Below, one piece after another: positions 11,205 through 21,539 of a DNA stretch of 64,000 bases; positions within the stretch are counted from its first letter, which is position 1; every line of letters begins with the position of its first letter. The notes beneath the pieces were generated by a model. The model ran no database searches. It saw nothing but the letters and a program-made list of their open reading frames with translations, and was not told the DNA's origin. Source of the stretch: Cannabis sativa (lineage: Eukaryota; Streptophyta; Magnoliopsida; Rosales; Cannabaceae). Location of the stretch: the NCBI RefSeq assembly GCF_029168945.1, contig NC_083603.1, forward strand, positions 51,718,406 to 51,782,405. The letters are read 5' to 3'. Both the position numbers and the translations under genes were made by a program.

Positions 11205-11365
11205 GGGCGTTGCCGGTAGTGGCAGAGGTGCGTCGCTGGTGAGAGAGAGACCCGAGTGGGTGAGATCGAGAGAGAGATCGAGGGAGTGAGAGAGTGAGAT
11301 CGAGAGAGATGGAGGCGCGAGGGAGTGAGAAAGTGAGATCGAGAAAGAGTGAGATTGAGAAGAGT
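11205..11365. repeat. GA-rich low-complexity tract inside CACTA
   Basis: Imperfect repeats of GAGAGA, GATCGAGA and AGTGAGA. Open frames crossing it give Ser/Leu/Arg-rich nonsense proteins and are not genes. It could have been the 5' UTR-type GA tract of the captured gene, since it lies upstream of the MORF exons on the minus strand. Confidence 0.5.
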
Positions 11366-11711
11366 GAGGGTTTGATGTCTGAATGTTTTGGTGAGAGGCA
11401 CGAGGGTTTTAATTTTTTAGCCCTATTCCCGACAGTTTTCAACTGTAGGGCAAAGTATGGGCCACAGTTTAAAACCGTGGCCCATACTTTGCCCGACGGT
11501 TCTAAGCCATTGGGAATTGTTTATTATTTTTTTTAAAAAAAAATTCTCCGCACTTTTAAACTGTTGCCTAATCTATACGAGTGTTAAAAACTGTCGCCTA
11601 TAGTATAGTATAGGCGACAGTTTTCAACACTCAGTTAAATTTTTTAGTGACGGTCCCAAAAAAAAAGCGTTTTTGGAACCGTCGCGAATTATGCCTTTTG
11701 TAGTAGTGTAT

Positions 11712-13080
11712 AGAAATTATAAAATAAGATGGGTCGACTTTATTGACATTTATACGATCCCCTTAAGTTTAATATTACAGAAATACAACTTCTTCATAAA
11801 GTCTTAGGTGCACTCAAATTTGGGAACTCCTCGTGCGTAGATCTCAAGGAACCAATGAGAAAACAACTCCGATAACTCAAAATCTCCATTAATTCTGGCG
11901 CTTCCACCTGAAGGAAGTTGTTATCAGTATTTTCGGCAAGGGACACGTGGATTCTAAATAGAAGCTTAAGGTCCATCAGTGGGTCTAAATAACATAAATT
12001 GGGCCAAGCTCAAGATCCATTCTGTCTTCCGGGATAACATTAGTATAATTCCCCCAGGCGAAGTTCTGCCAAGTCTAGTCAGCATTTGGAAGAGTCATGA
12101 CTCCGTGTAACTGGAAGAATCCTTTAGCGTGTACCTAGAAGCCAGTTATACTTTTCTATTTCTTATAAGCAGTTTAAGGAATTACTTTCCTTAAATCTTA
12201 GACAGAGAATAAAATTGTGCTGAGATATGAAACTATACAATTAGAGATCAAGTAATTAATATATCTTTAATTACCCATAGTCATAGGACACAATTCTTAC
12301 AGATACGATCGTGATCAATTCTCCACATCAGCATACACGTATTACCTCATGGGCTGGGCTTCACCAAATAAGCCCAAACTTATGTATTATCTGTAAATTC
12401 CCCATCAGAAGAAAATTGTAACTAAGTATGACTTCTATTACACTATAAATACTCATTGAATCCTTTGAACAAAGGGTTGGAAATTCTTGAATAGCTTGCT
12501 CAAGAAGAGAATAGAGTGCTCATGTCTATTGTAATCCCTTAGGCTTCTCTAGCAAATTTTATAATAATACTAACTTGTGGATTAAGGCTCGTTAACACTC
12601 CAACCACGTAATTCTAGGTGTCTTCTACATATATTATTATATTTTTTGGTTATATTTTCCTTAGCTTTAATATTAAATAATTAGTTTTCCAAAAATTTCA
12701 GTAAATATTTTTATGCTTTCATTGAGAGCTAAAGAAAGTAGTGATACCATTTAAGATTACGTTCAGTAATTATGGTACTCATTCAAACCATATTTGGTCT
12801 TCACTTCAACGACCCTACAAAGGGTGATGTTGATCTTAATGCTAAGACGGGACACATAGAAGATCCAACTAAGGTGACTAGTCGCCATAAGAAGGATCAA
12901 ACTGACAAGAAGCCTATCTTGAAGATCCTATGAATGAAGATAATGAATCTGAGGGGACTGACTCTATTGATCCTGAGGGGAACTTAATTGCCCATGTAGC
13001 TGTTTCCCCTCAGGTGTGATGAGGGCAATGCCTGCACCGGACAAGTGGTCCATATAGCTTCCATCAACGTGCAATTTCCA
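11712..13080 (+). mobile_element. Probable Ty3/gypsy LTR and leader fragment, plus orientation
   Basis: From about 12400 the plus strand looks like the U5/leader of a Tat-type gypsy element: GAATAGAGTGCTCATGTC, ATTGTAATCCCTTAGGCTTC, then TTAACACTCCAACCACGTA. Around 12770-12950 a weak gag-like start follows. This is the opposite orientation to the adjacent gag-pol remnant. No clean LTR ends or second copy were found, so the boundaries are approximate. The segment 11740-12400 contains no gene. Confidence 0.4.
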
Positions 13081-13169
13081 TGTTGAATTTTCTTATTCTC
13101 ACTTCTTTTCTTGCTCTCCCTTCTTCTCTGGCTCTTACTTTTCTCCTGAATATTGAAAGATTTCAGGAG

Positions 13170-16100
13170 ATATGCCTATACATTCAACCATGAAGTATGC
13201 GAGAGCTTAGCCTTTTATCGCCACTTTTGGTTGGTAGGTAATTTTTTATTGGCCAAGTTCTGTTGCCCACTTGAGTAACTAGCCAGATGCTTTAGGTTTC
13301 TGAAGTACTTATAGCAAGGGCTGGTCGGTGTACACTCTTATTGGATGAGCTTGGAAGTAAGTTCTTAGCTTTCTTAAAGCTATGAGCAAGCAATATGTCA
13401 ATTTTTCAATGAGTGAGTATCAACTTTCAGCATCAATAAGTCTTTTATTGACATAGTATACTGGGTGTTGAAAGCTATTTTCTTCTCTAATGAGAATTGT
13501 ACTTACAGTGAACTCCGTGACTACCAAGTATATGCCCAATTCTTCATTGTCTAGAGGTTTTGATAGGATGTGAGGCTGAGCTAGTTGTTTCTTTAGCTCT
13601 TGGAAGGCAGCTTCACACTTCTATGCCTATTCAAATTTTTTATTTTCTCTAAGTATGTTGAAGAAAGGGACACATTTGTCTATGGACTTTGACACAAATC
13701 TGCTTAATACTACTATATGACCAGTTAAGCTTTGCACTTCTTTTATCTTTGTGGGAGACTTCATGTCCAAAAGGTCTTAGATTTTTTCTGAGTTTGCTTT
13801 TACTCCCTGAGCATTCACTATGAAGCCAAAGAACTTGCCTAAGCCTACTCTGAAAGAACACTTGAAAGGATTGAAATTCATATGATACTCTCAGAGGATC
13901 TTGAAGCATTCATTTAGATCCTCTATATGCCCCTCAACCTTTTTGGACTTGACAAGCATGTCGTCTCCATAGACTTCCATGTTATGACCAATTAGGTCTT
14001 TGAACATTTTTTACAAGCCTTTAATAAGTAGCCCGTGCATTTGTAAGTCTAAGAGACATGAATTTGTAGCAGTACATGCCTACATCTATCAAGAAACTTG
14101 TATGTTCTTGGTCTAGTGGATGCATTTTGATTTAATTATAACTTGAATAGGCGTCCATGAAGCATAAGATCTCATGACTAGCTATAGCATCTACTAGCTA
14201 GTCAATCATTGAAAGTGGGAAAAAATCCTTTGGACAAGCCTTATTCAAGTTAGTAAAATCTATGTATACTCGCCACATGTTGTTTGGTTTGGGAACCAAG
14301 ATAGGATTGGACACCCAGAGCGTATAAAAAGCTTCAATGATGAAGTCATCGGCACCCAGCCTTTTGATGTCATCTTTTAGAGCTTGTGTTCGCTCTTTAT
14401 TCAGTAAGCTCCTTTTTTGTTGTACATGTCAGAAGTTTGGATTTATGTTCAGGGTATGAGAAATTATAGATGGATCGATCTCTACCATGTCTTCATGAGA
14501 CCAAGTAAAGATATCGAGGTTTGCCCTTAAATTTTTTACCAATGCTGATTTTATTTCCAGCGCTAAACCTTTCTAGATTTTTAATCTTCTGGTCAGAAGG
14601 GTGGGATCGATCTTCTAATTCGTCTACCAATCCAAAGCTTTTTATAGGATCTCCAAAGTGAGGATCTAAGTTTGCCTCCTCGCTTTGGGCTAAACTTCAT
14701 TTCCCATGGTAGGACTCTTTGCTAGAGCTCTTGGCAGGCATCTTTTCTTTCTTGGCTTTGGACAAAGCTAAGTTGTAGCAATACTGGGCAGACTACTAAT
14801 CTCCCCTTAGATAGCCTACCCCATGCTTTGTTGAGAAATTTATACATTGGGGGTAAATGGATGTCACAGCTTTTAGGCCGTACTGGGCTGGCCAACCAAT
14901 CATTACATTGAACGTTGATGGCACATCAATCACTATGAACTGAGCCATTAGTGTTCTTGTTGTGGGACTTTCTCTAACCATCAAAGGCAATCAAATGTAT
15001 TCCAAAGGGTACAAGGCCTTGGCCAAAGAACCCGTACATCAGCTGTGTACAAATTGCTAAATATGTCAACTGGAGCCCTAACTTTTCATAGGTTAACTTG
15101 AAAAGTATGTTTGAAGAGGCTCCATTATCGATAATGCACTTGGCTACTGTCATGTTCCCTATCTGTGTTATTATGACCAGAGGGTCATTATGAGAGAATC
15201 TAACTTTGGCAGAATCTCTTTTTGTGAAGGAGATGGTAAGTTCTTTAAGCTTTAGCTATTTGAGATCTCTTTCCACTACAACTAGGATGTCACTGTTTTG
15301 CCCTTGACAGAGAGTCCAAGCGTAGCTCTCCATAGCTTTGTTTGTTTCACCTGTAATATGGGGTCCGCCAATGATGACCCCTAAGTGACCAACCACATGA
15401 GGTGGCATCAGGTCTCTATTTTAGGCACCTTATGCCTGTGTCTGGTCATCTTGTACACAATGATGCAGATGTGGATTGTTCTTCCTGATTAGAAACTTGA
15501 TTTTTAACTTTAAGTGCTTGCACTCGTTGGTATCATGGCGAAAATCGTTGTAAAATTGGCAGAATTTTGAAGTGTCCCTCTTACTTATGTCTTTTTTCAT
15601 TGGAGGAGGCTTCCTGTATGGAACTATGGACTGTGTAGCCACATAGACTATTTTAGGAGTTTTTGTTAGGAGAGTGAAGCATGTAAACCTCTCCTCCTTC
15701 TCCTTTGAGTCTTTTGGAATGGGGGAATTATGAAATTTCCCCTTTTTTCCTTTTGCTCAGCCAGAGTTGTTGTTGTTACACTTGCCTCCATTGTTTTGGC
15801 CTTTGGAGGGCTGGCTGGCACTGCTCATACTGGCAGGTGTATTGGACAAAAGTGAGTGCTATCTTCCACATTAGGTCTGTCCAGCACCTGCTGGTCTCCC
15901 AATTTGGGCTTGTTAGACAGCTTATTCAAGCTTAACAAATCCTTCTTCCCAATCAAAGAAATCAGCCATGTTTTGAGTTAAATGTCGGTGGATATCTTTC
16001 CACAACCCACTCAAAGGTAGAATGCCACTCATGATGGCTGTGTACCTTTCTTCTTCTGCCAGATTTTTGACTTTTGTAGCCTCAGTTATAAATCTGTAGA

Positions 16101-16700
16101 GGTTTTCCAGGCCTCTATTTGACTTCAACTAAGTCTTCTAGCCTGTATGGTGTTTGCTTGAAAGACAAAAACTGTGTAGAACTCTCTTGTGAAATAGTTC
16201 CACGAATTGAACCTCCCAACAACTAGTTTGAAAACCCACTACTGTGTGGTTTTAGATAAGGTTGCTAGGAAAATCCTGCAATGAATATCAACCTCAACAT
16301 TTTACAAATCTATTTGGATCTCAAAATATTTGATGTGAACCAAGGGATCTTCTTTCCCCATGTACATCTTCTAAGTTGGCATCTTGAACTTGGTTGGCAA
16401 TGGCAACACATTAATGCATGCAGAAAAAGGTCACCCTCGGGTCCTATCTAGCTCTAAGTCAGACAGCTTTGGGCCAGACAAGCCTTGTATCATGTTCTTG
16501 AGTTGATCCAGCTATGCTTGCACTATAGGAACAACTTTAGCTTGCCTTTTCCAGCTAGGTTTTAACCTGTCAATCCTTGCCCGACTAGGCTGGTATTCCC
16601 TGGACATTGGCTGAAATTGGCCAATTCTACCCCATTAGTAGAGTGTTTTGGGCGGGACGTACTCGTCCCGAGCGTTTCTTCTTTGGTTTAGACCAGCTCG
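13170..16700 (-). pseudogene. Ty3/gypsy (Tat-like) gag-protease-RT-RNase H remnant
   Basis: All domains read on the minus strand with many stops and shifts. Gag: about 15920-16130, ending DFFDWEEGFVKLE. Zinc-knuckle region: 15480-15590, KFCQFYNDFRHDTNECKHLK, as in plant Tat/Ogre-type gag with imperfect Cys spacing. Protease region: 14800-14960, VIDVPSTFNVMIGWPAQYGL, then HGVGYLRGD. RT: about 14170-14330, NPILVPKPNNMWRVYIDFTN, and at about 13950-13990 VYGDDMLVKS, the catalytic Y-x-D-D core. Then FKCSFRVGLGKFFGF at about 13830. RNase H: 13180-13640, including FQHPVYYVNKRLIDAE. Integrase is missing. The order is canonical for the superfamily. Confidence 0.8.
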
Positions 16701-16730
16701 AAGATCTACTCTTACATGTGTTGGGATTTA

Positions 16731-18170
16731 TGTCCTAAAAGTAAGTAATTAATGGATAATATATTAGAGAATATATGAAATAAAATTATAAGATAAATGA
16801 TACATTACTTATAAGAGCATAATTATTAAATATCAAAAAATTCCTTATTCATACGGAGAATGTATAATCTTGTAAGGATGTACAAGAGAATTAAGATTAT
16901 ATGACATGAATAAAACAAGTTGGTAGTATATTAAAGTAATGAGAATCTTTAATATAGAACTACTAAGTATGGTTTACTATACAATATACTTCTAGTGTGT
17001 GTGATTTTAATTCGAATCACATATGTGGATAGACATGTACTAAAGGTGTTGTGTATAGTTCGATTATGCATGACTGAGCCGATATGTAATAAACATCTTT
17101 TATCAATGTATCATTTACCATGAAAGAGTTATTCATATCACAATGATGATCATTAGTAGATCAGCTTGAATCCTGAGTATACATGAACTCCTATTTGTGT
17201 TCACTAAGTTCTTTGATTCACTCGTTAAAGTTTCTTGGAGAAGATGATTCTTACAACTTCAATTTTGGGAGCTTAATAACATGAGTGGCTGGGAACATGT
17301 TATACAATAGTAGAATTTAAGATTTCCTAACGGATCGAATATTTGTTTTCTTATAGTACGTGTTAATTCTGGGTGCTAACAGTTGAATCTAAATCTATAA
17401 TAAGTTATACACGAGTTTTATTTCCTCCTTGAAAAACGTATTTTTTTTCTCCCTCAAAAACGTGTTTTGCCTTTTAAGTAATAACTATAGTGCAGCTCAA
17501 CCCCATGGTAGGAAACACAAATGACAATTTGAGAGCCAATTAAATTTTATTAATAGGGGGTGCACACTTTCGTTTATTTTGAAAGGTGCACCCCAGATAA
17601 TTCTAAAACTATATATATATGATATATAAGTAATAAAAAGAAAGAACAAAGTAACAATACATGTTACATACAATATACAATTGAGAAAATATAGTTTTTT
17701 TTCTCTCTCTCTCTCTCTCTCTCCTTGTGATAGAGTTTTTCATCTTCATCTCATAATCACAGTGTCTCATGAGCTGAATACATACTATGAAAGAAATTCT
17801 TCTTCCCTTTATATCTATTAGCCTACTTTTATCCTGAGTATTGAGGCTAGTCTGAAAGACTGTGGTGTAAAATTTTCATCGTTGTTCATAGCAAAAAATT
17901 GGATGATCGGTATTTATTACGAGAAGAATCAAGAATCTCCTGATATGCTACAAGAGGAATTACTTCATTTTCATGTAGTTTAGATTTATATATTATATTG
18001 AGATTAATCTTAAGATTATATATGGTTCATATTGGATTAAATTATTTTTTAATAAAATCCGTTTTTATTTTTTTAATTCTGATATGGACCATAAAAATTC
18101 ATATTTGGTTTGTATTGATTTGGTTGTAATTGATTAGTTGATTAATAAAATTATTTTTTCTTAATAAAAA
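16731..18170 (+). mobile_element. Probable copia-type LTR (truncated), plus orientation
   Basis: TGTTGGGATTTATGTCCTAA at about 16732 is a typical plant copia LTR start. It interrupts the gypsy gag remnant. A CT microsatellite follows at 17701-17722. The far end is not defined, and no primer-binding site or partner LTR was seen. There is no coding content. The right limit is placed where LINE sequence begins. Confidence 0.4.
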
Positions 18171-18171
18171 A

Positions 18172-18827
18172 ATATAGTGGGCTAGAAATGAGAAAGTGCA
18201 TAATAATGTACTTAATAACTTTTCGAATCATATTTTATTAGTGTCGTCTTGTTTTGCAGAATATGTTGCTTCGTTGTTATACCAACTAACTATTGGCTCT
18301 GTTAATGGTTGGTCTCCACCATTAATGGACTAGATAAATGTTAATTCTGATGTTGCGGTTGGACAAGATAGATAGGATGATGATTGGGGCTTTCGCTAGA
18401 AACCATTGTGCTGAAATTTTGTGGATGTTTACTGAGAGACTAGAGTTGCATGACCCTCTAGTTGCTTGTGAGATGGCTTTAAAGAAGGCTTCTACTAAAT
18501 CTCATTCTTTTGTTATGATTGAAAAAGGCTCGGAAGTAGAGATACATGCTATCAATATTGATATGTCTCCTAATTAAATAAGAGATTTCTAATTATGTTA
18601 TCAATGCATGTAGAAGAATATCAACTTTATTTTTATGTTGTAATTTTAGTAAGACTCCTCCTAAGTTTAATTTTGTTGTCCATAATATTACTAAATAGCC
18701 TTGGATATATGAAAATTATGTGGTTTATTGAGGCTTCTTGAATCCTGCAGATACTATTTATAAGGGCCGCATAGTTTAATTTTTATTAATATCAGACGTT
18801 TCTTTTTTTCTTTTAAAAAAAAAAAAT
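18172..18827 (+). mobile_element. LINE 3' end fragment with poly-A tail
   Basis: Translation gives W-x-ARNEKVHNNVLNNFSN at about 18177-18230 and GWSPPLMD followed by INVNSDVAV at about 18310-18360, the linker and start of the LINE RNase H-like domain. Further pieces (LELHDPLVACEMALKKA) parallel the domain at 4850-4960. Several stops break it. The 3' end, TTTAATTTTTATTAATATCA plus an A tract at 18816-18827, resembles the end of the LINE at 5220-5280, so both belong to related families. No clear target duplication was found. Confidence 0.65.
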
Positions 18828-18916
18828 GGCACCTTTGAAATTGAAACAAAAGTTAGAGGGTCTCATATCTCAATTTAGGTCGTGCATGCGCATTATTTAT
18901 GGTGCTTTTTATTATA

Positions 18917-18946
18917 CTAGAAAAAAACTACGTGCGCGAGGCACGT
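18917..18946 (-). mobile_element. Helitron-like 3' terminus
   Basis: Read on the minus strand: a short palindrome ACGTGC-CTCGC-GCACGT, nine bases later CTAG, then T. This hairpin plus CTRR ending followed by T is the structural signature of Helitron 3' ends. If right, the element body extends to higher coordinates, over the LysM and histone fragments. I could not identify the 5' TC end. The hairpin arms are only 6 bp, so chance is possible. Confidence 0.45.
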
Positions 18947-19248
18947 ATACTTCGTTTTATGTTAAGTGTTAACTACTTCACTTAAAAGTGATACAATAAA
19001 TAATTGAAGAAAAATTATTATTAGTTATGGTTTGAGATTATTTTTAGAGGTACATTTATATTGAGTAGTCAATCTCTGATTAAATGAAATCAACCATGCA
19101 AAGATGTATACTAAATAATGCCCAAAAACAATGTTAAAGTGCTTCCTTTATCACATTCACACAAGTAGTTTCACTTTCTTTGTTGACTTTGTTAATAATA
19201 TATCTATACATATTTAGAACAATAACTATTTAGATTTTCCAAGACAAA

Positions 19249-19647
19249 ATGAGTTCTCCAAAGCCCATTTTCTCCTTCTTCATCATCATCATCATTATTA
19301 GTTGTAGCTTCTCTTCAATTTTTGCTCAACAGCCATATGTGAGAGAAGACACAACTGAATGTGTCAAAAAGGATAACTCAAACTCTTCTCTTGGCTACTT
19401 CTGCAATGGTCTAAACAGAACATGTCAAGCTTTCATTACTTTCAGAGGTGTGCCTCCTTACACAACCTTGGCAGCAATCTCAAATCTTTTGGCTGCAGAC
19501 CCTTCTCAGATTTCTGCAATAAACTCCAATAAGACAACCTTTGATACAAACAAATTGGTCATAATTCCAGTAACCTGCTCCTATTATGGCGGCTACTACC
19601 AATCATACACCAATTGGCCCAACAATAGGAATAATAGTAGTTATTGA
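19249..19647 (+). pseudogene. Truncated LysM receptor-like protein (LYK4/LYK5-type ectodomain start)
   Basis: LYK4/LYK5 are plasma-membrane LysM receptor kinases that bind chitin fragments. This 132-aa frame begins with a signal peptide (an Ile run encoded by an ATC repeat, likely cleavage near residue 26 before QQPYV), then the ectodomain start: FCNGLNRTCQAFITFRGVPP, with an LysM-like segment TTLAAISNLLAADPSQISAI and KLVIIPVTCSY. The family normally has a Cys-x-Cys after this point; here the second Cys is Tyr. The frame stops at NRNNSSY, so LysM2, LysM3, membrane span and kinase (about 500 more residues) are absent and not recognisable downstream. The start is good, and a W-box core TTGAC lies about 60 bases upstream. 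It could be a 5' gene duplicate, a Helitron capture, or a secreted mini-LysM protein; the first two seem likelier. Confidence 0.65.
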
Positions 19648-20274
19648 AACTATTCTCTTTTCCGGCTGCACAATATATATGAATTGCTAATAGATTGTTG
19701 TTGAGCATAGTTTTTCCTTTATAGAAAAATAAAAGTGATTACCTAGATCAAGTGGCCAAGTCGATATTAGCCTCATTTGGAACCGTCATGTTCTTATGAA
19801 ATAGACGATCCTCCCATAGCAACTTCTTCGCCTCCTTCAACAATTTCAAACCCAACCATTAAAAATTCCTTTGAAAACAACAATAAGAAAAGAAAAAAAA
19901 AATGGAGACCACCAAAATCAATAAATACAAAAAATTGCAAAGTAACCCATATCAAAATAAAAACAATAGCATACCTAGTTCTAGTCAAAATTTGTTCTTA
20001 CACAATGCTAGAGTTCAAATTGTATTCGATGAAATTAAATAACTAAAGTAAAAGAGAACAAATATATTAGTGAAATTTAAAAATATAATAGAAATACAAA
20101 AAGAAAACAATCTCATATTCTCGAATAAAAAATAACCCTAGGTAAATGTATAATGTTAAATATATAATAAGATTCATTTCATTTAATACATAATATATAA
20201 TTATACATATATAGAGAGAAGAATTGTTACTGTAATTTACTGTCGCAATGAGAGAGAGAGCTTTTAGTTCTTAC

Positions 20275-20395
20275 CCAGAAAATTGAACACCTCCGTTCGT
20301 AATTGTCATCACTCTCAAAAGCTTGCTCAACTCTTCATCGTTTCTCATAGCCAATTGAATGTGGATCGCAATGATTTTGTTCTTCTTGAATGAGG
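20275..20395 (-). pseudogene. Histone H2A C-terminal-core fragment
   Basis: The minus strand encodes [20 protein letters not shown] followed by [12 protein letters not shown]. This matches the H2A docking/acidic-patch region (family consensus [21 protein letters not shown]...NGGV), with substitutions at normally invariant sites, for example PR to AI. It is preceded by no H2A fold and followed at 20271-20275 by GGGTAA, which would either be a stop or a splice donor. It is therefore an isolated, diverged fragment, most easily explained as captured or processed debris. Confidence 0.75.
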
Positions 20396-21210
20396 ACGCA
20401 CGGTAGGGAAGGGCTTGAATGATTTTGCAATAACTCTGAATTCGTAGTTCAAAATCTGTAATGAAGAAAATAATTTTTATTTAAAAAAAAAATTGAACGG
20501 AATAAGAGAAAAGACAATTAAGATTTTTCCTGTCTCGTTTCCTACTCTTTCTCAAAGATGAGCGTGGGATCTCTAAAGGGGAGGAGCGAAAGAAGAAGAA
20601 TTAAAATGCGAACTTATTGTAAAACTCTGGCCTGCGATTGGAAAAATCAATAGCTGCAAAGACTACGAAGAAGAAGAAAGACTTACGGAGTGCAAAGCCA
20701 TAGCTGCGTTTGGTTGATCGTAAACCAAAGCTAGAGAATTGGATTTGATAATTTGGGGATATACGGTTTGTTAGAGAGATATGTGACTAAGATGATTTTT
20801 TTTAATTTAAAAAAAGATTGTTTAATTTTTTGAGTTTAATTATTGGGTTTATTTGTTAACGGGAGATCAAATCTATTAACATCGTTAAATTTATATGTAT
20901 TGTAATTTTCTTAGAAGATATAATTAAGTATGATATGCTATTTTGACGTATATCATAGGAAAAATAATAGTATTACTGTATATTATGAAAAACACAAAAA
21001 GTTGCAAATGAATATATGTGTGTTGTTAAGGCTATCTTCTCACAACATCATTATTTACAACACTAGTTTCATTTTTTACATGGATATTTGGACTTGGAGT
21101 ATGCATGTACCGAACATTTGAGCATTTTTGGTCACGAAATTCAACCAGAAACATGAAGATGTTGTAATTGTAACAAACATCATCAACATCAGTAAAATAG
21201 TCTGTGTCTG
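20396..21210. other. Intergenic; possible captured first exon on minus strand
   Basis: On the minus strand, near 20700, ATGGCTTTGCACTCC is followed directly by GTAAGT, and an acceptor-like TTTTTCCAATCGCAG lies at about 20630. This looks like a short first exon and intron of some gene but I cannot identify it. The rest (20760-21210) is AT-rich spacer. Confidence 0.25.
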
Positions 21211-21213
21211 ATG

Positions 21214-21215
<2 letters not shown>

Positions 21216-21278
<63 letters not shown>
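21216..21278. repeat. (TTA)n microsatellite, about 21 units
   Basis: A perfect or nearly perfect TTA trinucleotide run. Poly-Ile open frames on both strands here are artefacts of the repeat. Confidence 0.95.
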
Positions 21279-21388
21279 TTGATTGGAGAATTTGCATTCA
21301 AACAAACAAAATCAACTGTTAGTGGGGAACTTAAAAATCGAAAACAAATATTTGTCCAAATAAACGCTTCTAAGAATCACATTCAGCT

Positions 21389-21398
21389 CTATAAATAG
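21389..21398 (+). promoter_or_regulatory. Candidate TATA box without an assigned gene
   Basis: CTATAAATAG is a consensus-quality TATA element, followed about 40-150 bases later by an unusually C-rich, purine-pyrimidine-mixed segment (21425-21530) that differs from the surrounding AT-rich DNA. No reading frame follows, so it might be the promoter of a non-coding transcript or a retroelement piece. Confidence 0.3.
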
Positions 21399-21539
21399 TG
21401 AAGCCAAATCGCTGAGCAAAAGAAAGACCCACCCGCAACGCAAGCAGCTCGCGTCCACACTCATCAGAAAATTCCCAGCTGCACCCACTGCGCAAGCGCC
21501 CCATACCACACCAAGGCAGTCCCAAATACTAGCGCAAAT

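Larger units (their letters stand above)
8572..11708. mobile_element. CACTA (En/Spm-type) element, non-autonomous, 3137 bp
   Basis: The left end is CACTACTAAAAAATC and the right end, read inward, is CACTACTACAAAAGG, the diagnostic CACTA terminal inverted repeat. Three-base duplications TAT flank it (8569-8571 and 11709-11711). Subterminal regions (8590-8890 and 11420-11700) are packed with inverted copies of words such as CCGTCGCCTATA and GGCCACGGTTTTAAACC, the usual transposase-binding architecture of CACTA elements. No transposase (TNPD-like) coding sequence is present, so it must be mobilised in trans. The interior carries exons of a host MORF gene. Confidence 0.88.

Noticed and set aside
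10981..11442. 153-codon frame on the minus strand within the CACTA element
   Set aside because: Most of it is Ser/Leu/Arg-rich translation of a GA repeat; the real coding signal is the MORF exon in the same area with splice sites that this frame ignores.
19777..20046. Frame after the LysM fragment as a continuation of the receptor
   Set aside because: Pro/Ser- then Lys/Asn-rich; does not match LysM2, LysM3 or a kinase, so I do not join it to the LysM fragment.
21032..21398. Frames with long poly-Ile on both strands
   Set aside because: Artefacts of the TTA microsatellite.
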